Shown: positions 41,283 to 50,548, counted from the stretch's first letter. The stretch is 64,000 nucleotides of DNA from WHSW01 sp963777775 (GCA_963777775.1 CAVZRL010000005.1:248001-312000); one strand, 5' to 3'. The notes: generated by a model from the letters alone, not told the origin. Program-made: numbers and translations.

Positions 41283-43847
41283 CTATCCCAGCTCTGCGAG
41301 CTCGACGCGGTAGCCGTCGAGCTTCTCGCGCTCCGCCTCGACCACCTCCGGCGGCGCCTTGGCGGCGAAGCCCTGGTTGGCGAGCTTGCGTTCGAGCCGC
41401 TCGATCTCCCCGGCCAGCCGGCCGCGCTCCGCCTCGACGCGAGATTCGACCTGGTCGCGGTCGATCTCGGACCCGGCGAGGATCTGCACGGAACCAATCG
41501 TCGCCAGCGGCGGCTCCGCGCCCTCGCCCGGGGTCAGTCTCGCCAGCCGCGACACGAACTCGAGCTCCCCGTCGATGCGGGCTTCGAGCACCGCGGCCGC
41601 GGGCACTCCGACGAGGTCGCGCCAGCGCCGCACCTGGCGCACGCGCTCGATCCCGGCCTCGACCGCCCGCGCCGCCTCGCTATCGACCGGCGTCGCGTCG
41701 GGCTGCGGAAAGCCCGCGACCGCCAGCAGGCCGGCACGCCCGGGCAGATAGCCCCAGATTTCCTCGGTCACGAACGGCATCATCGGGTGACCCAGCCGCA
41801 GCACCGTGTCGAGCACGAAGAGCAGGTTCGCGGCCGCGTCCCGATCGCCGCCATAGAGGCGCGGCTTGACCATCTCCAGGTACCAGTCGCAGAGCTCGGA
41901 CCAGAAAAAGGCGTAGAAGTCGAGCGCCGCGTGGGCGAAGTCGTAGCGCTCGAGGCTCTCGGTCACCTCGCGCACGGCCGCATCGAGGCGGGTGAGGATC
42001 CAGCGGTCCTCCGGCGTCGCGGGCCGAGGCTCCGGCGGCCCCTCGGCGTTGAGCAGGACCAGCCGTGACGCGTTCCACATCTTGTTCGCCAGATCGCGGC
42101 CCTGCTGGACGCGGTCGGCAGAGAAGCGCACGTCCTGGGTCGAGGACATCGCCAGCAGCCCGAACCGCAGCGCGTCCGCGCCGTGGACCTCGATCTCGTC
42201 GAGCGGGTCGATCCCGGTCCCCAGCGACTTCGACATCCGCCGCCCGTCGGGCGCCTGGATCACCGGGTGCACGTAGACCTCGCGGAACGGGATGTCGCCC
42301 GCGAACTCGATCCCCATCATCACCATCCGCGCGACCCAGAGGAAGATGATCTCGCGTGCGGTGGTCAGAAAGCTGGTCGGATAGAAGGCCTGCAGGTGGG
42401 GGGTGTCGTCGGGCCAGCCGAGGGTCGCGAACGGCCACAGAGCCGAGCTGAACCAGGTGTCGAGGACATCGGTCTCCTGTTCCAGCGAGTCCGGATCGAG
42501 CCCGTGTTCGAGCGCTGCCTCACGGGCGAGCCGCTCGGACTCGGCGACGATCTGCTCACCGCCGGGCCCGTACCAGACCGGCAGCCGATGGCCCCACCAG
42601 AGCTGACGCGAGACGCACCACGGCCTGATGCTTCGCATCCAGTCGAGATAGACGCGCTTGTAGCTCTCGGGGACGATCCGGACCTGGTCGCGCTCGACCA
42701 CCTCGATCGCCGGCGACGCGAGCTCGTCCATGCGGCAGAACCACTGCAGCGAGATCAGCGGCTCGATCCGCTCGCCGGAGCGCTCCGAGAAGGGGACCGA
42801 GTGGGTGTAGGGCTGCTCGGTCCGGAGCCGGCCCTCGGCGCGCAGCGCCGCGACCACCGCCTCGCGCGCTTCGGCGGCGCTCAGACCCTCGAACCGCTCG
42901 CCCGCCTCGGCGCTCATTTGGCCGTCCTCGCCGATCACGGTGATCTGCTCGAGGCCGTGAGCGCGACCGATCTCGAAGTCGTTCGGGTCGTGTCCCGGGG
43001 TGATCTTCAACGCCCCGGTACCGAACTCCGGGTCGACGTGCTCGTCGGCGAGGATCTCGAGCCGTCGACCGACCAGGGGCAGCAGGCAGTGCCCGCCGAC
43101 CAGTGCCGAATAGCGCTCGTCGGTGGGGTTGACCGCGACCGCGGTGTCGGCGAGCATCGTCTCGGGGCGCACCGTCGCAACCGTCAGCGCCTGGTCGGAG
43201 CCCTCGATCGGGTAGTCGATCGAGTACAGGGTGTCGGTGACCTCGCGGTTGACGACCTCGAGCTCGGAGATCGCCGAGCGCGATCCCGGATCCCAGTTGA
43301 CGAGGTACTTGTCGCGGTAGATCAGCCCCTTTCCGTGGAGGGCGACGAACACTCGGTAGACGGCGCGCACGTAGCCCTCGTCGAGGGTGAAGCGCTCGCG
43401 CTCGTAGTCGCAGGAGGCGCCGAGTCGCTTGTACTGCTCGATGATCTGCGACCCGTACTCCTCGCGCCACTCCCAGACCCGCTCGATGAAGGCGTCGCGG
43501 CCGAGCTGCTCGCGCGAGGTGCCCGCCGCGAGCAGCTCCTTCTCGACCACCATCTGGGTCCCGATCCCGGCGTGATCGGTGCCGAGGACCCAGAGCGCGT
43601 TGCGGCCCTGCATGCGCCGGATCCGAATCAGCGCGTCCTGAACGGTCCCGTTCAGGGCGTGGCCCATGTGCAGCGCACCGGTCACGTTCGGCGGCGGGAT
43701 CGCGATCGAGAAGTTCTCGTCCGCGCTTCCCTCGGCCGGGGGGTCGAATGCGCCGCTCGCGAGCCATTGCTCGAAGACCCGGCCCTCGGCCCCGGCCGGA
43801 TCCCAGCGGGTGGTCGCCTCGAGCATCTCGCGCCGCGCTTCGTCCAT
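41283..43847 (-). CDS. valS: Valine--tRNA ligase
   Basis: Class Ia synthetase. The HIGH motif is in PPPNVTGALHMGHALN, the KMSKS motif is GRRMSKSLGTGIDP, the editing domain and the C-terminal coiled coil (about residues 790-854) are present. It has 854 residues from the ATG at 43847; an upstream extension of the frame is Arg/Ser-rich noise overlapping clpX. It is directly upstream of folC, a common arrangement. Confidence 0.96.
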   Translation of the reverse strand: MDEARREMLEATTRWDPAGAEGRVFEQWLASGAFDPPAEGSADENFSIAIPPPNVTGALHMGHALNGTVQDALIRIRRMQGRNALWVLGTDHAGIGTQMVVEKELLAAGTSREQLGRDAFIERVWEWREEYGSQIIEQYKRLGASCDYERERFTLDEGYVRAVYRVFVALHGKGLIYRDKYLVNWDPGSRSAISELEVVNREVTDTLYSIDYPIEGSDQALTVATVRPETMLADTAVAVNPTDERYSALVGGHCLLPLVGRRLEILADEHVDPEFGTGALKITPGHDPNDFEIGRAHGLEQITVIGEDGQMSAEAGERFEGLSAAEAREAVVAALRAEGRLRTEQPYTHSVPFSERSGERIEPLISLQWFCRMDELASPAIEVVERDQVRIVPESYKRVYLDWMRSIRPWCVSRQLWWGHRLPVWYGPGGEQIVAESERLAREAALEHGLDPDSLEQETDVLDTWFSSALWPFATLGWPDDTPHLQAFYPTSFLTTAREIIFLWVARMVMMGIEFAGDIPFREVYVHPVIQAPDGRRMSKSLGTGIDPLDEIEVHGADALRFGLLAMSSTQDVRFSADRVQQGRDLANKMWNASRLVLLNAEGPPEPRPATPEDRWILTRLDAAVREVTESLERYDFAHAALDFYAFFWSELCDWYLEMVKPRLYGGDRDAAANLLFVLDTVLRLGHPMMPFVTEEIWGYLPGRAGLLAVAGFPQPDATPVDSEAARAVEAGIERVRQVRRWRDLVGVPAAAVLEARIDGELEFVSRLARLTPGEGAEPPLATIGSVQILAGSEIDRDQVESRVEAERGRLAGEIERLERKLANQGFAAKAPPEVVEAEREKLDGYRVELAELG

Positions 43848-43905
43848 CGAAGCGGCGAGTGTAGTTGTGCTCAGCCGCGTCCGAGCCGGCCCGCGGCCGG
43901 GCGAC

Positions 43906-45192
43906 TCAGGCCGATTCCTCGCGGACCTCGAGCTCGGTGTCCGCGTCCTCCTCGACGGCCTGGGTGACCAGGGTCGGGGCGAGCCCCTGCTCGATCGTAT
44001 CCCGGGTGACGACGCATTTCGAGACATCGCGGCGCGAGGGGAGCTCGAACTGAACGTCCATCAGCGTCTCCTCGAGGATCGAGCGCAGGCCGCGGGCGCC
44101 GGTCTCGCGCTCGAGCGCCTTGTCGGCGATCGCCCCGAGCGAGTCCTCCTGGAAGCTGAGCTCGATCTCGTCGAACTCAAAGAAGCGCTGGAACTGGTGC
44201 GTGAGCGCGTTCCGGGGCTCGGTCAGGATCGTGATCAGGTCCTCGCGGGTGAGCTGGTGGATCGCCGCCATTACCGGCAGTCGGCCGATGAACTCGGGGA
44301 TCAGCCCGTACTCGATCAGGTCCTCGGGCAGGATCTGCTCGAACAGCTCGCCGGTGTCCTTCTGGCTCTTCGAGGTCACCTCGGCGCCAAAACCGACCCC
44401 CTGGCGGCCGATCCGCCGCTCGATCACGTGGTCGAGCTGGGCGAACGAGCCGCCGCAGACGAAGAGAATGTTGGTCGTATCGATCGTCAGGAACTCCTGG
44501 TGGGGGTGCTTGCGACCGCCCTGCGGGGGCACCGAGGCAGTCGTCCCCTCGAGGATCTTCAGCAGCGCCTGCTGGACGCCCTCGCCCGAGACGTCGCGGG
44601 TGATCGACGGGTTGTCGGCCTTGCGGGCGATCTTGTCGATCTCGTCGATGTAGATGATTCCGGTCTCGGCCTTCTTGACGTCGAAGTCGGCCGCCTGGAT
44701 CAGCTTCAGGAGGATGTTCTCGACGTCCTCCCCGACGTAGCCGGCCTCGGTCAGCGCGGTCGCGTCGGCGATCGCGAACGGGACGTTGAGGATCCGCGCC
44801 AGCGTCTGGGCGAGCAGCGTCTTGCCGCAGCCGGTCGGCCCGAGCAGCATGATGTTGGACTTCTGCAGCTCGATCTCGCCCTCGCCGGCGGTCTGGGTCA
44901 TCTGGACCCGTTTGTAGTGGTTGTAGACCGCGACCGAGAGCGCCCGCTTGGCGTTCTCCTGGCCGACGACGTACTCCTGCAGGACGTCGTAGATCTCGCG
45001 CGGCTTCGGCAGGCTCTCGAGCTCGAAGGTCGCCGGCGCGGTCAGCTCCTCGTCGATGATCTCGTTGCAGAGATCGATGCACTCGTCGCAGATGTAGACG
45101 CCGGGCCCGGCGATCAGCTTCTTCACCTGCCGCTGCGACTTCCCGCAGAAGCTGCACAGAAGCTGCTCGTTCGAATCGGTCGGGCGTGCCAC
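43906..45192 (-). CDS. clpX: ATP-dependent Clp protease ATP-binding subunit ClpX
   Basis: AAA+ unfoldase of ClpXP. The N-terminal zinc-binding domain has CSFCGKS and CDECIDLC, Walker A is GPTGCGKT, Walker B is IIYIDEIDKI, and the IGF-type ClpP-docking loop is IGRQGVGFGAEV. It has 428 residues, GTG start with GGGAG upstream. clpP lies upstream by about 155 bp. Confidence 0.97.
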   Translation of the reverse strand: MARPTDSNEQLLCSFCGKSQRQVKKLIAGPGVYICDECIDLCNEIIDEELTAPATFELESLPKPREIYDVLQEYVVGQENAKRALSVAVYNHYKRVQMTQTAGEGEIELQKSNIMLLGPTGCGKTLLAQTLARILNVPFAIADATALTEAGYVGEDVENILLKLIQAADFDVKKAETGIIYIDEIDKIARKADNPSITRDVSGEGVQQALLKILEGTTASVPPQGGRKHPHQEFLTIDTTNILFVCGGSFAQLDHVIERRIGRQGVGFGAEVTSKSQKDTGELFEQILPEDLIEYGLIPEFIGRLPVMAAIHQLTREDLITILTEPRNALTHQFQRFFEFDEIELSFQEDSLGAIADKALERETGARGLRSILEETLMDVQFELPSRRDVSKCVVTRDTIEQGLAPTLVTQAVEEDADTELEVREESA

Positions 45193-45265
45193 GACGAAAT
45201 CTCCCTTCGGCGCTGCGGTCCGGGGCCGCCGTGATCAGGTTACGCCACGGCCACCGCCGGCTGGA

Positions 45266-45297
45266 CGCGTAGTTGTTACGCGACGGCAGGCGCCGTC
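45266..45297. repeat. Two adjacent hairpins between clpP and clpX
   Basis: CGCGTA/TACGCG (45266-45282, 5-base loop) and GACGGC/GCCGTC (45282-45297, 4-base loop) lie in the 155-bp clpP-clpX gap. They may attenuate or terminate clpP transcription or process the clpP-clpX message; no T tract is present. Confidence 0.4.
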
Positions 45298-45347
45298 CCT
45301 TCCCGTGAGCGGCGGTTTTCAGAGGCCCGCGCCGGGCCAGGCGCCGG

Positions 45348-45932
45348 CTAGTGGTGCTCGATCACCCGGTCGACGATCTTGTACTCCATCGCCTCCTCGG
45401 CCGACATGAAGTAATCGCGCTCGGTGTCCTTGGTGACCTTGTCGAACGGCTGGCCGGTGTGCTTGGCGATGATCTCGTCGAGGCGCTTGCGGACGTCGAT
45501 GATCTCCTTGGCGTGGATCTCGATGTCGGTCGCCTGGCCCTGGAAGCCCGCCGAGACCTGGTGGATGAGGATCTTCGAGTTCGGGGTCGCCATCCGCTTC
45601 CCCTCCGCCCCGCCGGCGAGCAGCAGCGCCCCCATGCTCATCGCGACCCCGACGCAGATCGTCTGCACGTCGGGCTTGATGTACTGCATCGTGTCGTAGA
45701 CCGCCAGGCCCGCGTAGACCGACCCGCCCGGCGAGTTGACGTAGATCGAGACGTCCTTGTCCGGGTCCTCGGACTCGAGGTGGATGAGCTGGGCGACGAC
45801 GAGGTTGGCGATGTCCTCGGAGATCGGGGTGCCGAGGAAGATGATCCGCTCGTTGAGCAGCCGCGAGTAAATGTCGAACGCGCGCTCGCCGCGCGAGGTT
45901 TGCTCGACCACCATCGGCACCATCGGGCTCAT
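45348..45932 (-). CDS. clpP: ATP-dependent Clp protease proteolytic subunit
   Basis: Serine protease of the ClpXP/ClpCP complex. The catalytic Ser is in CVGVAMSMGALLLAGG, the His in KILIHQVSAGF and the Asp in KDTERDYFM. It has 194 residues, ATG start. On the minus strand a TAGACT -10-like box lies 9 bases before the ATG (45942-45947), suggesting a nearly leaderless message. Confidence 0.96.
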   Translation of the reverse strand: MSPMVPMVVEQTSRGERAFDIYSRLLNERIIFLGTPISEDIANLVVAQLIHLESEDPDKDVSIYVNSPGGSVYAGLAVYDTMQYIKPDVQTICVGVAMSMGALLLAGGAEGKRMATPNSKILIHQVSAGFQGQATDIEIHAKEIIDVRKRLDEIIAKHTGQPFDKVTKDTERDYFMSAEEAMEYKIVDRVIEHH

Positions 45933-46111
45933 CGGCGCGTGAGTCTACAAGAGCACTTCGGTCGGCCTTTCGGCACGCGGCGGTCCACAATCGCGATCAG
46001 AATTGCTCAATCGTCCGGGCTGTGCGCCCGGCGCCCCGACCCACGGACACCTTGACCAGCGCCTCCCGCGAGTGACGGACAATGTCGGTCATCCGCGGGA
46101 GGGGGTGCATC

Positions 46112-46142
46112 GTGACCGCGGCGCTGGACGCGGCGCGGTCAC
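46112..46142. repeat. 9-bp inverted repeat upstream of the Phd-like gene
   Basis: GTGACCGCG and CGCGGTCAC are perfect complements separated by 13 bases, 38 bp before the Phd-like ATG. This position fits an antitoxin operator. The interval 45933-46111 between clpP and this repeat holds no other coding signal. Confidence 0.45.
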
Positions 46143-46179
46143 GGCCGACGACGCGGAAGCGGCAGCCGATGCCGGGCAG

Positions 46180-46770
46180 ATGGCCGCCGATGTGCGTGAG
46201 GTACCGCTCCGGGAACTCAACCGCAGGACGTCGGAGGTCGTCTCCGGGTTGCGCGACGGCGAACGCCTCGTGGTGACGCGCTACGGGATCCCGGTCGCGG
46301 TGGTGCTGTCGGTCGCCGACTCCGGACGGGCGCTGGCGCTCCCGCTGATCGCAGCGGATCAGCCGGGCGTCCAGAGCTTGCCCGGGTCGGGCTGTTCGGG
46401 CGCCGCGGGCGCGCCCTCGCCGCCCTCGGGCGGCTCCTTGTCGGGGGTCCAGATCTGCTCGCGGGCGGCAGCCTGTTCGAGCGGGATCGGCGTCGCCGAT
46501 TCGGCGATCAGCTCGGCGGCCTTGCGCATCCGGACCTCGTCGCGCAGCAGGTCGTCGCGACCGGCCTCCTTGAGCCGCTCGAGCAGCGTGCGGGGATCGT
46601 TCTTGCCCTCCCCCGGCCCGAGCGCCTCGAGCAGCTCGTCGTCGCCGGCTTCGATCCCCTCGGCGTCGGCGACCGCCTCGAGCGTCGCCTCGCGCCGCAG
46701 CGCCCGTTCGGCGTCCGGCTCCGCGTCGTCGATCAACTGGTGGCGGTCCTTGCCCTGCATCTTCGCGTAG
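46180..46770 (+). CDS. Phd/YefM-like antitoxin, 3' end running antisense into tig
   Basis: The first 60 residues form a prevent-host-death-type antitoxin domain: VREVPLRELNRRTSEVVSGL, then GERLVVTRYGIPVAVVLSVAD. The domain is complete to about 46345, but no stop follows and the frame continues antisense through the 3' end of tig to 46770. ATG at 46180. No toxin gene is next to it. The C-terminal extension is probably not a functional domain; the gene looks like an orphan or truncated antitoxin. Confidence 0.55.
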   Translation: MAADVREVPLRELNRRTSEVVSGLRDGERLVVTRYGIPVAVVLSVADSGRALALPLIAADQPGVQSLPGSGCSGAAGAPSPPSGGSLSGVQICSRAAACSSGIGVADSAISSAALRIRTSSRSRSSRPASLSRSSSVRGSFLPSPGPSASSSSSSPASIPSASATASSVASRRSARSASGSASSINWWRSLPCIFA

Positions 46771-47765
46771 GCCTGCGGGTCGATCCCGCGCGCGGCGAGC
46801 TGGCGCTCAATCCGCTCCCACATCTCGTGCGCTCTCGCATGCACGACCTCGCGCGGGAGCTCGAGCCGTGCGTTCGCGGCCGCAGCGTCGACCGCGGCCT
46901 CGCGAAACTCAGCCTCGGAGCGCTGAGCGAGCGCCTCGGCGACCCGGGTGCGGATGCTCTCGCGCAGCTCGTCAAGGGTGTCGAACTCCGAGGCCTCGGA
47001 TGCGAACTCGTCGCCGAGCTCCGGGAGCTGCTTCTCGCGCACCTCCTTGACCTCGACCGCGAAGCTCGCGGTCCTCCCGGCCAGCTCGGCGGGCTGGTGG
47101 TCGTCTGGGAAGCTGACCTCGATCGTGCGCTCGTCGCCGGTCCCGGCCCCGGCCAGGCCGGCGTCGAACTCCGGCAGCAGCCCCTCGGCGCCGAGCTCGA
47201 TCACGAAGTCTTTCGAGGACGAGCCCTCGAACGGCTCCCCCTCGATCGTGCCCTCGAAGTCGATCACGACCGCGTCGCCGGCGGCAGCCGGCCGCTCCAC
47301 GGGGTGCAGGCTGCCGAAGCCCTCGCGCAGGCGCTCGATCTCCGCGTCGACCGTCTCCTCGGGGACCTCGACCTCCGCCCTGCCGACCTCGAGCCCCCGG
47401 TACTCGCCCAGCCCGGCAGGCGGACGCACCGCGACCTCGATCGTGAACGCCAGCTCCTCGCCGGCGTCGGGCAGCTCCCCAACATCGAGCTTCGGGTCGC
47501 CGATCGGGTTGATCTGCGCCTCGATCAGCGCCCGCTCGTACCACTCGGGCAGCGAGTCGCGCAGCGCCTGCTCGACGACCGCCTCGCGGCCCAGCCGCTG
47601 AATCACCAGCGCCGGCGGCACCTTGCCCTTGCGAAAGCCGGGCAGCTTGAGCTCCTCGGCGAGTCCGGCCGCAGCCCTGTCGATCCGCCTTGCGATCGCC
47701 TCGGGCTCGACGGCGACGTCGATCTTGACCCGTGAATCGGGCAGCTCGCTGACAGTGGTCCTCAC
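46359..47765 (-). CDS. tig: Trigger factor
   Basis: Ribosome-associated chaperone and peptidyl-prolyl isomerase. The ribosome-binding signature is present as LPGFRKGKVPPALV (about residues 42-55), the FKBP-type PPIase domain lies at about 155-240 (GDAVVIDFEGTIEGEPFEG), and the helical C-terminal chaperone domain ends in a Pro/Glu/Gly-rich tail. It has 468 residues, GTG start, divergent from the aldo/keto reductase-like gene. Confidence 0.95.
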   Translation of the reverse strand: MRTTVSELPDSRVKIDVAVEPEAIARRIDRAAAGLAEELKLPGFRKGKVPPALVIQRLGREAVVEQALRDSLPEWYERALIEAQINPIGDPKLDVGELPDAGEELAFTIEVAVRPPAGLGEYRGLEVGRAEVEVPEETVDAEIERLREGFGSLHPVERPAAAGDAVVIDFEGTIEGEPFEGSSSKDFVIELGAEGLLPEFDAGLAGAGTGDERTIEVSFPDDHQPAELAGRTASFAVEVKEVREKQLPELGDEFASEASEFDTLDELRESIRTRVAEALAQRSEAEFREAAVDAAAANARLELPREVVHARAHEMWERIERQLAARGIDPQAYAKMQGKDRHQLIDDAEPDAERALRREATLEAVADAEGIEAGDDELLEALGPGEGKNDPRTLLERLKEAGRDDLLRDEVRMRKAAELIAESATPIPLEQAAAREQIWTPDKEPPEGGEGAPAAPEQPDPGKLWTPG

Positions 47766-47801
47766 GGGATCCGCAGCTTAGTGCCCGCTACGGTTTCGCC
47801 C

Positions 47802-48938
47802 GTGGACCCCGGGACAACGGCGATCGGAACCTGGAGCGGCGGCCGTTTCATGCGTTTCGGCGAGCCGCTCGAGGACGAGCGCTTGCTCGCCCTGTTGCGT
47901 CCGGGCGACGGGATCGACACCGTGATCACCGCCGACGTCTACGGTGAGGGGGCGGCGGACGCGATGCTCGGCCTCGCGCTCGACGGCCTCGACCGCTCCA
48001 GCTACAGCCTCGTCGGCGCCGTCGGGCACGACTTCACCGAGGGCGAGCGCGACGGCAGCCGCGGGTTCCCGCGCTTCACCGACCCCCGCCTGCGCGGGCC
48101 TGAGGGCTACGCGGACTACCTGCGCGGCGCGACCGAGGCGAGCCTCGACCGGATCGGGGTCGACTCGTTCGACCTGCTGCTGCTCCACAACCCGGACCGC
48201 ACCGGCTACAGCTCGGAGGCGGTCTGGGACGCGATGGCGAGACTGCGCGACGCCAGCCTGACCGCCGCGATCGGGCTCGCGCCAGGGCCGGCGAACGGGT
48301 TCACCCTCGACCTGATCGACTGCCTGGAACGCTTCGGCGAGCGAATCGACTGGGCGATGTTGATCCTCAACCCGCTCGAGCCATGGCCCGGAGAGCTCAG
48401 CCTCGAGGCGGCCACCGCGCATGGGGTGCAGGTGATCACCCGCGTGGTCGACTACGGCGGCCTGTTCTGGGACGACGTGCGCCCCGGACACCGCTTCGCC
48501 GAGCACGATCACCGCTGCTTTCGCCCCGCCGGCTGGGTCGAGGCCGGTTGCGAGAAGCTCGAGCGCATGCGCCCGCTCGGCGAGCGCGCCGGCCTGACCC
48601 CGATCCAGCTCGCCTGCCGCTGGAACCTCGCCCACGAGGCGGTCGCCTGCGCGGCCCCGACGCTGATCCAGGAACCCGGCGCCGGGGCGCGCCCGATCGA
48701 GGACAAGCGCGCCGAGCTCTCTTCGCTGCCCGCCGGGCCGCTCCCGCCCGGCGAGGTCGCCGAGATCCGCGAGATCGGCGACAACCGAGGCTCGATGGCG
48801 CTCAAGGGTGCGAGTCCGGATCACGAGGGCGCCGAACGGCCCGATCGCTGGCCGCTCAGCGAGCCGCTGATCGAGGCGGGGCGTCGCTGGGGCGTCGAGG
48901 CGAAGCGTGACCTGCGCGAGGCGACGGCGGTCAGGTGA
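47802..48938 (+). CDS. Aldo/keto reductase-like protein
   Basis: A TIM-barrel aldo/keto reductase fold: AIGTWSGGRFMRFGEPLED, the catalytic-Tyr region ITADVYGEGAADAMLG, the His region DLLLLHNPDRTGYSS and the C-terminal NADPH-binding-like segment. The lysine normally found in the TKxG strand is replaced in LVGAVGHDF, so catalysis is doubtful. About 378 residues; GTG at 47802, or GTG 47781 with seven more residues. The gene just downstream overlaps its stop by 4 bp. Confidence 0.82.
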   Translation: MDPGTTAIGTWSGGRFMRFGEPLEDERLLALLRPGDGIDTVITADVYGEGAADAMLGLALDGLDRSSYSLVGAVGHDFTEGERDGSRGFPRFTDPRLRGPEGYADYLRGATEASLDRIGVDSFDLLLLHNPDRTGYSSEAVWDAMARLRDASLTAAIGLAPGPANGFTLDLIDCLERFGERIDWAMLILNPLEPWPGELSLEAATAHGVQVITRVVDYGGLFWDDVRPGHRFAEHDHRCFRPAGWVEAGCEKLERMRPLGERAGLTPIQLACRWNLAHEAVACAAPTLIQEPGAGARPIEDKRAELSSLPAGPLPPGEVAEIREIGDNRGSMALKGASPDHEGAERPDRWPLSEPLIEAGRRWGVEAKRDLREATAVR

Positions 48939-49048
48939 GCGCGGCTGACCGGCTGCTGGCCTGGATCGTCACCGGTCCGATCGGCCGGGTGGCGGCATTC
49001 TTCGGAGACGTCACCGCCTACTGGTGGCGTTCGCTGCGGCAGCGCTGA
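48935..49048 (+). CDS. Small 37-residue hydrophobic protein
   Basis: A GTG overlapping the previous stop as GTGA opens a 37-codon frame: ADRLLAWIVTGPIGRVAAFF followed by GDVTAYWWRSLRQR. It has one amphipathic or membrane helix and an aromatic/basic end. The overlap with the preceding gene and the protein-like composition suggest it is real. Function unknown. Confidence 0.55.
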   Translation: MSAADRLLAWIVTGPIGRVAAFFGDVTAYWWRSLRQR

Positions 49049-49051
49049 GCG

Positions 49052-50548
49052 CTAGTCGGCGTCGTCGGCGTAACCGAGAATCGAGCGGTCGATCAGCCAC
49101 TCGACCGGCGCCTTGTCGTCGGTGTAGACGGCGCCGCCGCGCAGGCGGGGGCCGATGCGTGCCGCCTCGACCTCCGCGACCGCTCGCAGCTCGGCCGGGA
49201 ACTCGCGCGCCGCACGGCTGAGGTTCGCGGCCGAGGCCGGGGAGTCGGTCCCGATCAGCAACGTGTTCGTGGACTCGATCGGGTCGCGGAGCACGGTCTG
49301 AAATACCTCCGCCATCGTCGCCGAGAGCACCCTCTCCAGGTCGTCGTTGCCCTCCGGATGGCCGGCGTTGACGACCACCGCCCCGCCCGGCGCGAGCCGG
49401 TCGCGGGCGAGCTCGAAGAACTCGCGTGTCGCCAGATAGAACGGGATGTAGGGCTGGCGGTAGGCGTCGACCATGATCACGTCGAAGCCGCCCTCGGACC
49501 GCCGCAGCCACGGCCGCGCGTCCTCGTTATGAACTGACAGGTTCTGGTTCGAGCCCATGTCGAAGTACTCGAGCCCGACCCGCTCGAGCTCGGGGTCGAT
49601 CTCGACCCCGTCGACCTGGGTCTCGGGGAAGAAATGGCCGTAGGCGCGGGCGGTCGTGCCCGCCGCGTTGCCGAGGACCGCGATCCGCTCCAGTGGCCGG
49701 TCGAGCGCGGTGAACGGCGCGACCAGGTAGCCGTCCCAGACGTCCCCGGTCAGAAACGAGCCGGGCCGGTAAAGCGAGTGGGTCGCCTGGCCCTCGTTGA
49801 GCTCGAGCGCACGGTCGCCGTCGGGCTGCTCGATGACGCGGATGTACTGGTGCTCGGAGTCGGTCTCGAAGATCACCGTTCCCTCATCGGTCGCCTTCAC
49901 CGTCCCGACCGGGATCGCCATCGCCGCAGCGACCGCTACCGGAGCTGCGGCGGCGCGCCAGCCCAGCCCCGCGGCGGCGACGATCGCGAGCAGCAGCGCG
50001 AAGGCGAGGAAGGTGCGCTGGGTGCCGACCAGCGGGATCAGAACCAGCGCAGCGAGCATCGTCCCGAGCAGCGAGCCGACGGTCGAGATCGCGTACAGGC
50101 GCCCGGCCACCCGGCCCGAGTGCTCGACATCGGGGACCGCAAGCCGAATCGCCCACGGAGCGCAGGTCCCGGCGAGCCCGACCGGGATCGCGATCAGGGC
50201 GAGGACGGCGAACAGCGAGCCGACGAAGGCGCCGGCCTCGATCTCGTCCAGCGCGCTGACCGAGATATCGAAGAACGGCTGTGCGACGAGCGGCACCAGC
50301 GCCAGCATCAGCGCGGCGCCCATCACCGCGAGGCAGAGGCTGTGACGGCTCGGGTAACGATCGCCGAGCCGGCCCCCGAGCCAGTAGCCGATCGAGAGCG
50401 CGACGAGGACGACCCCGATCGTGTTCGCCCAGACGATCGTCGAGGCGCCGAAGAACGGCGCCATCAACCGGGCGGCGGCGATCTCGGCGCCCAGGGTCGA
50501 GATCCCGACCACGAAGACGAGCGCGTAGAGGTATCGGTTCTGGCTCAC
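49052..50548 (-). CDS. Fused MFS-like membrane / spermidine synthase-like protein
   Basis: Residues about 1-230 carry six to seven membrane helices (YLYALVFVVGISTLGAEIAA, ANTIGVVLVALSIGYWLGGR) and the C-terminal part is a spermidine-synthase-type Rossmann domain with IAVLGNAAGTTARAYGHFFP, VDGVEIDPELERVGLEYF and FDVIMVDAYRQPY. Such fusions are common in actinobacteria; the substrate is unknown and polyamine synthesis is not assured. The GTG at 50548 overlaps the ctaG-like stop by 4 bp. It has 498 residues. Confidence 0.88.
   Translation of the reverse strand: MSQNRYLYALVFVVGISTLGAEIAAARLMAPFFGASTIVWANTIGVVLVALSIGYWLGGRLGDRYPSRHSLCLAVMGAALMLALVPLVAQPFFDISVSALDEIEAGAFVGSLFAVLALIAIPVGLAGTCAPWAIRLAVPDVEHSGRVAGRLYAISTVGSLLGTMLAALVLIPLVGTQRTFLAFALLLAIVAAAGLGWRAAAAPVAVAAAMAIPVGTVKATDEGTVIFETDSEHQYIRVIEQPDGDRALELNEGQATHSLYRPGSFLTGDVWDGYLVAPFTALDRPLERIAVLGNAAGTTARAYGHFFPETQVDGVEIDPELERVGLEYFDMGSNQNLSVHNEDARPWLRRSEGGFDVIMVDAYRQPYIPFYLATREFFELARDRLAPGGAVVVNAGHPEGNDDLERVLSATMAEVFQTVLRDPIESTNTLLIGTDSPASAANLSRAAREFPAELRAVAEVEAARIGPRLRGGAVYTDDKAPVEWLIDRSILGYADDAD

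Noticed and set aside
45933..46111. Search for HAIR or ClgR operators upstream of clpP
   Set aside because: No CTTGAGT-N7-ACTCAAG or TTCGC-N5-GCGAA sites seen.
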